27,383 nt of DNA from CAYXFZ01 sp964464385 (GTDB lineage: Bacteria > Planctomycetota > UBA1135): contig CAYXFZ010000027.1 in assembly GCA_964464385.1 (NCBI GenBank), positions 1-27,383 on the forward strand, read 5' to 3'. The position numbers were made by a program, and so were the translations under genes. The notes under the pieces were generated by a model that saw only the letters and a list, made by a program, of their open reading frames with translations, searched no databases and was not told the DNA's origin. Shown in pieces: positions 23,922-27,383 of the stretch; within the stretch, counting starts at the first letter, position 1; each line of letters opens with the position of its first letter.

Positions 23922-25229
23922 ATGCGAGCGCCCAGCCGTCGAGGTTTCTTGGCTTGGATGGCCGGGGCGACGGGGGCTGCCATGGGCGGAAGTTGTGTGC
24001 GCCCGGTGGCGGATTTGTTGCGTGATTTCCCGAGCACCAGTTCCGACTCGGAGATTGCTGCCCAGGACGAGGCCTTTTGGTCCGAGATCGCCCGCAGTTT
24101 TACCGTGGATCGAGATTGGCTCTATTTGAACAACGGTGGTGTGAGTCCGACCGGAGGTGCCGCCTTTGCCGCCCAGCGTGCCCATTTGGAATATGCTCAA
24201 GGCTTGCCCTCGCGCCGTTTGTGGAAGGAGCAAAAGCCGGACTTGGAAACGGTGCGCTTTGCTTTGGCCTCGCACTGGGGAGCCCAGGCGGAAGAGGTCG
24301 CCTTGGTGCGCAATGCGTCCGAGGGCTTGTTGATTTTGCAAAACGGAATTCCACTTGCTGCGGGAGACGAGGTTTTGACCACCAACCAGGACTACCCGCG
24401 CATGCTCAACGGTTGGCAACAGCGGGCAAAGCGGGAGGGCATCGTCCTCAAGCAGATCAGCGTGCCTGTCCCCTTGCGAGAGGACGCCGACCTGGTGCGC
24501 GCATTCGAAAGGGCCATCACTCCGCGCACCCGACTCATTCATCTTTGCCAGGTCATCAACTTGACTGGGCAGTTGCTGCCTGTGCAGGCGGTCTGCCGCA
24601 TGGCCCATGCCCGCGGCATTCGGGTGCTGGTGGATGGGGCACACGGCTTTGCCCACTTCCCCTTTCAGTTTTCCGACTTGGAGTGCGATTACTATGCCAC
24701 CAGTTTGCACAAGTGGCTGTCGGCCCCCATTGGCACCGGCCTCTTGTGGATGCGACGCGAACACATTCCCGAAGTTTGGCCCCTCATGGCGGCGGGGGAG
24801 GGTCAAGGCAACGACATTCGCAAGTTTGAGGAAACCGGAACCCAACCCCTTTCCGGCTTGTTGGCCATCGCCCAAGCCCTGAACCTCCACTTGCAGTTGG
24901 GGGATGAGCGGAAGGCGGCTCGCCTTCGTTTTCTACGGGATCGTTGGTTGCAGCCTGCCCTGGAACTCCCCGGCGCGCAACTGCAAACCGCGCTGGATCA
25001 TCGCGCCTGCGCGATCGCTACTTTGGGTTTTGAGGGTTGCGAAACGAGTGATCTCTATCGCACCCTCTTGCAGGATCATCGCGTTGTCGTTGCGCCGATC
25101 GACCACCCCGAAGTCCAAGGCCTACGAGTTTCCCCGGGCTTGCACTTGCACCGCGCAGAAGTGGATCGGTTTTCTCATGCCTTAGCGGCCACCCTGCAGT
25201 CCCTTCAAACCGGCCCAACTCCAAAGTAA
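23922..25229 (+). CDS. Tat-exported class V aminotransferase (isopenicillin N epimerase-like)
   Basis: This 435-aa PLP enzyme begins with a twin-arginine signal (SRRGFLAWMAGATGAAMGGSC), so it should be folded with cofactor before export. The Cys25 context could be a weak lipobox. The fold-type I core contains NNGGVSP, RNASEGLLIL (130-139), VDGAHGFAHFP with Asp238 for the pyridine nitrogen, and ATSLHKWLSAP with the Schiff-base Lys264. These features place it with the class V group that includes isopenicillin N epimerase and cysteine desulfurase-like proteins. The substrate is unknown. It starts 1 nt after the M32 gene and is probably co-transcribed with it. Its last 25 nt overlap the end of metH on the other strand. 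Confidence 0.9.
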   Translation: MRAPSRRGFLAWMAGATGAAMGGSCVRPVADLLRDFPSTSSDSEIAAQDEAFWSEIARSFTVDRDWLYLNNGGVSPTGGAAFAAQRAHLEYAQGLPSRRLWKEQKPDLETVRFALASHWGAQAEEVALVRNASEGLLILQNGIPLAAGDEVLTTNQDYPRMLNGWQQRAKREGIVLKQISVPVPLREDADLVRAFERAITPRTRLIHLCQVINLTGQLLPVQAVCRMAHARGIRVLVDGAHGFAHFPFQFSDLECDYYATSLHKWLSAPIGTGLLWMRREHIPEVWPLMAAGEGQGNDIRKFEETGTQPLSGLLAIAQALNLHLQLGDERKAARLRFLRDRWLQPALELPGAQLQTALDHRACAIATLGFEGCETSDLYRTLLQDHRVVVAPIDHPEVQGLRVSPGLHLHRAEVDRFSHALAATLQSLQTGPTPK

Positions 25230-27383
25230 CGCGCTTCGGGGTGGGCGAAGTAAAAACCGCAGACGGAGGCGGCGGGAGTGACGGCCCGACTCTCGGTCAT
25301 GCGCAAGGAAGTGTGTTTGCGCACATCCAGGAGATCGAAAATGGAATCTTTGAGGGCGTGCTCGGGACAAGCCGGGTAACCTGGGGCGGGTCGGATGCCG
25401 CGATACTTTTCGGCGATAAGATCGGTGCTGTCCAAGGATTCTTCCGGAGCATAGCCCCAGAACTCGGTGCGCACTTTGTGGTGCAAGCGTTCCGCAAATG
25501 CCTCGGCCAGGCGATCGGCCAAGGATTTGGCGAGCAAGGCCTGATAATCGTCGTTGTCGGCCTCAAATTGGGCGGCAAGGGCGTCGCAGCCCTTACCGGC
25601 GGTGACGGCGAACATACCCAAGTGGTCGCTGAGGTCGGATTCGGAGGGGGCAATGAAGTCAGCCAAGCAAAGGCGGGCGCGATCGTCGTCGGTCTTGCCG
25701 CGCTGGCGTGGAAAATCAAAACGAATTTCGGGGCCATCTTTGGGTTGCACAATTACGGTGTCGTCTTGGGACGATGCTGGGAAAAAACCCAACACGGCCT
25801 CGGCCTGAAGGGAGCCGTCCTGCACAATTTGATCCAGGAGCGCCAAGGCCTCGCGATGCAAGTCTGCGGCGGCGGGCTCCTTCAGGATCGCCGGGTACTT
25901 GCCCTTCATTTCCCAGGTCGAGAAAAAGGGTGTCCAGTCGATGAAGGGGATGAGATCGGCCAAGTCCCAGGTGGCAAAGGGACGTACGCCTAAAAAACTG
26001 GGCGGGGGAGCGCTGGCTTCCTGCCAATTGAATTGCAACTTCCGCGCTCGAGCTTGCTCGACCGACAACTTTGGTTTTGTTTTTCTTTGCTCGACTTTTT
26101 TGCGCAAGACGTCCTGTTTTTCGCGCAGCTTGGTCAAGTAGGCAGCACCACCCTCTTTGGAGGTGAGTTGCGACAAAACGCCGGCAACCCTTGAGGCGTC
26201 GGCGACATGCACGACGGCCTGGGAATACGCCGGTGCGATGCGGGCGGCGGTGTGCGCCGGGCTGGTGGTAGCACCGCCAATCAGCAGAGGGAGGTTGACG
26301 CCGGTGCGTTCCATTTCTTGGGCCACGTGCACCATTTCATCCAGGGATGGAGTGATGAGTCCAGAGAGGCCAATCGCCTTGACTTGAGGGTCCTTGGCGG
26401 CGGCCAGGATGTCTTGGGCATGGACCATGACGCCGAGATCTTGGACGGCCCAGCCGCCGCAACCTAGAACCACGCCGACAATGTTCTTGCCAATGTCGTG
26501 CACGTCGCCCTTGACGGTGGCCATGACCACGCATTGGCGAATGCTGTCTGCTTGTTTGCCATCCTTCAGGTAGGGCTCCAGCCAGGCCACGGCTTTTTTC
26601 ATGACCCGAGCGCTTTTGACTACCTGCGGTAGAAACATTTTTCCGGCGCCGAAGAGATCGCCGACGCGATTCATGCCCGTCATGAGGACGCCCTCGATCA
26701 CGGCCAAGGCGTCACCTTCGGACTTGGCCAGGGCTTCTTCAGAATCGGTTTCGACATGGGCATCCATGCCATGAATGAGGGCGTGGGCTAGGCGCTCAGC
26801 GACGGGCAACTCGCGCCACTCGTTGCGACTGCCATCATCTTCCTTGCCGTCCACTTCGCCATCGCCGGCGCGGCGCAGGGCATCTGCGCAAGCCAGCAGA
26901 CGATCGCCGGCATCCGGGCGCCGCGCGAACACGACATCCTCGGCCAATTCGCGGAGCTCGGGATCCAATTCGTCCAAGATGGCCAGATGGGCCGGGTGCA
27001 AAATGGCCATGTCTAGGCCGGCCTCGCGGGCGTGGAAAAGAAACACCGCGTGCAAGGCCTGGCGCACGCGATCCAGGCCGCGGAAGGCAAAGGAAAGATT
27101 GGAGAGACCGCCGCTGAACAAACACTTCGGAAACTCTTCCTTGAGTTGTTTGAGGGCGATCAAAAAGTCGGCGGCGTAACGATCGTGTTCGGCAATGCCG
27201 GTGGCCACGGCCAGAATGTTTAAATCGAACACCAAATCAGTTTCCGGAAAGCCGATCTCATCGTGTAGGATGCGGTGTGAGCGTTGCACGATTTCCAAGC
27301 GCCGCTCGACATTGTCGGCCTGACCCTGTTCGTCAAAGGCCATAACAACAATGGCGGCACCATGGCGGCGACACAGGGTGGCG
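25205..27383 (-). CDS. metH: Cobalamin-dependent methionine synthase, C-terminal part (5' end outside window)
   Basis: The frame is open to the right edge; 725 residues are visible. It begins inside the pterin (methyltetrahydrofolate) domain: VVMAFDEQGQAD, FDLNILAVATG and FSGGLSNLSFAFRG. The helical B12 cap follows (GMDAHVE, GDLFGAGKMFLPQVVKSARVMK). The cobalamin Rossmann domain has VKGDVHDIGKNIV with the axial His of DxHxxG. The AdoMet reactivation domain follows, with IDWTPFF, FWGYAPEE and RPAPGYPACPEH. The enzyme transfers a methyl group from methyltetrahydrofolate to homocysteine. The homocysteine-binding domain must lie beyond the edge or on another gene. The stop lies inside the convergent aminotransferase gene. 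Confidence 0.97.
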   Translation of the reverse strand, partial: ATLCRRHGAAIVVMAFDEQGQADNVERRLEIVQRSHRILHDEIGFPETDLVFDLNILAVATGIAEHDRYAADFLIALKQLKEEFPKCLFSGGLSNLSFAFRGLDRVRQALHAVFLFHAREAGLDMAILHPAHLAILDELDPELRELAEDVVFARRPDAGDRLLACADALRRAGDGEVDGKEDDGSRNEWRELPVAERLAHALIHGMDAHVETDSEEALAKSEGDALAVIEGVLMTGMNRVGDLFGAGKMFLPQVVKSARVMKKAVAWLEPYLKDGKQADSIRQCVVMATVKGDVHDIGKNIVGVVLGCGGWAVQDLGVMVHAQDILAAAKDPQVKAIGLSGLITPSLDEMVHVAQEMERTGVNLPLLIGGATTSPAHTAARIAPAYSQAVVHVADASRVAGVLSQLTSKEGGAAYLTKLREKQDVLRKKVEQRKTKPKLSVEQARARKLQFNWQEASAPPPSFLGVRPFATWDLADLIPFIDWTPFFSTWEMKGKYPAILKEPAAADLHREALALLDQIVQDGSLQAEAVLGFFPASSQDDTVIVQPKDGPEIRFDFPRQRGKTDDDRARLCLADFIAPSESDLSDHLGMFAVTAGKGCDALAAQFEADNDDYQALLAKSLADRLAEAFAERLHHKVRTEFWGYAPEESLDSTDLIAEKYRGIRPAPGYPACPEHALKDSIFDLLDVRKHTSLRMTESRAVTPAASVCGFYFAHPEARYFGVGPV

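Noticed and set aside
23475..24890. A 471-codon minus-strand frame across the M32 and aminotransferase genes
   Set aside because: It crosses two plus-strand genes with complete catalytic motifs and looks like antisense of GC-rich coding sequence.
1..27383. CRISPR array, tRNA, rRNA, transposase, integrase or a known defence system
   Set aside because: I found no regularly spaced repeats, no cloverleaf and no such protein motifs on either strand.

Overview
The window is about 27 kb of bacterial chromosome, GC-moderate to GC-rich by eye, with a strong preference for TTG leucine codons. It is densely packed with protein genes. I see no tRNA, rRNA, CRISPR array, transposase or integrase. A sulfatase-superfamily protein ending in a LGYVE-type tail, a broken FG-GAP-repeat exported protein, a DUF2961/GH172-like exported protein and a HEAT-repeat exported protein together recall Planctomycetota or a similar deep-branching Gram-negative lineage. 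That placement is inference from gene content only.

Left part (1-5996). Two minus-strand genes encode a membrane-anchored type I phosphodiesterase/alkaline-phosphatase-fold protein, which runs off the left edge, and a family 2 glycosyltransferase. They abut a divergent plus-strand pair: a multi-pass membrane sulfatase-fold protein and the CCA-adding enzyme (cca). The first three look like a cell-surface glycan or lipid modification group.

Insert (about 5963-8202). An AT-richer 2.2-kb segment carries one exported M23-like (LytM) gene. An exact 18-bp direct repeat flanks it. The left copy lies in the last codons of cca and the right copy covers the stop codon of a short-chain dehydrogenase. 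Reading the cca frame through the right copy gives an alternative C-terminus of identical length. This suggests that cca and the dehydrogenase were once convergent, overlapping neighbours that were split by an insertion. A long imperfect fold-back lies at the left end of the insert.

Middle (8190-17920). The dehydrogenase faces leftward. A tight rightward run follows a cluster of hairpins that ends in a terminator-like stem with a T-run: recG, an exported HEAT-repeat protein, a small lytic transglycosylase, elbB, an exported M1 aminopeptidase and a YheT-type hydrolase. Several of these genes overlap by 4-16 nt, which suggests co-transcription.

Right part (17921-27383). A broken FG-GAP gene with two in-frame stops is followed by a small HD-like protein. 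Next, on the minus strand, is a single-chain aconitase-family enzyme that resembles fungal Lys4 homoaconitase. Divergent from it run a DUF2961/GH172-like exported protein, an M32 carboxypeptidase and a Tat-exported class V aminotransferase. The C-terminal half of cobalamin-dependent methionine synthase (metH) lies on the minus strand and runs off the right edge. Its stop overlaps the end of the aminotransferase gene.
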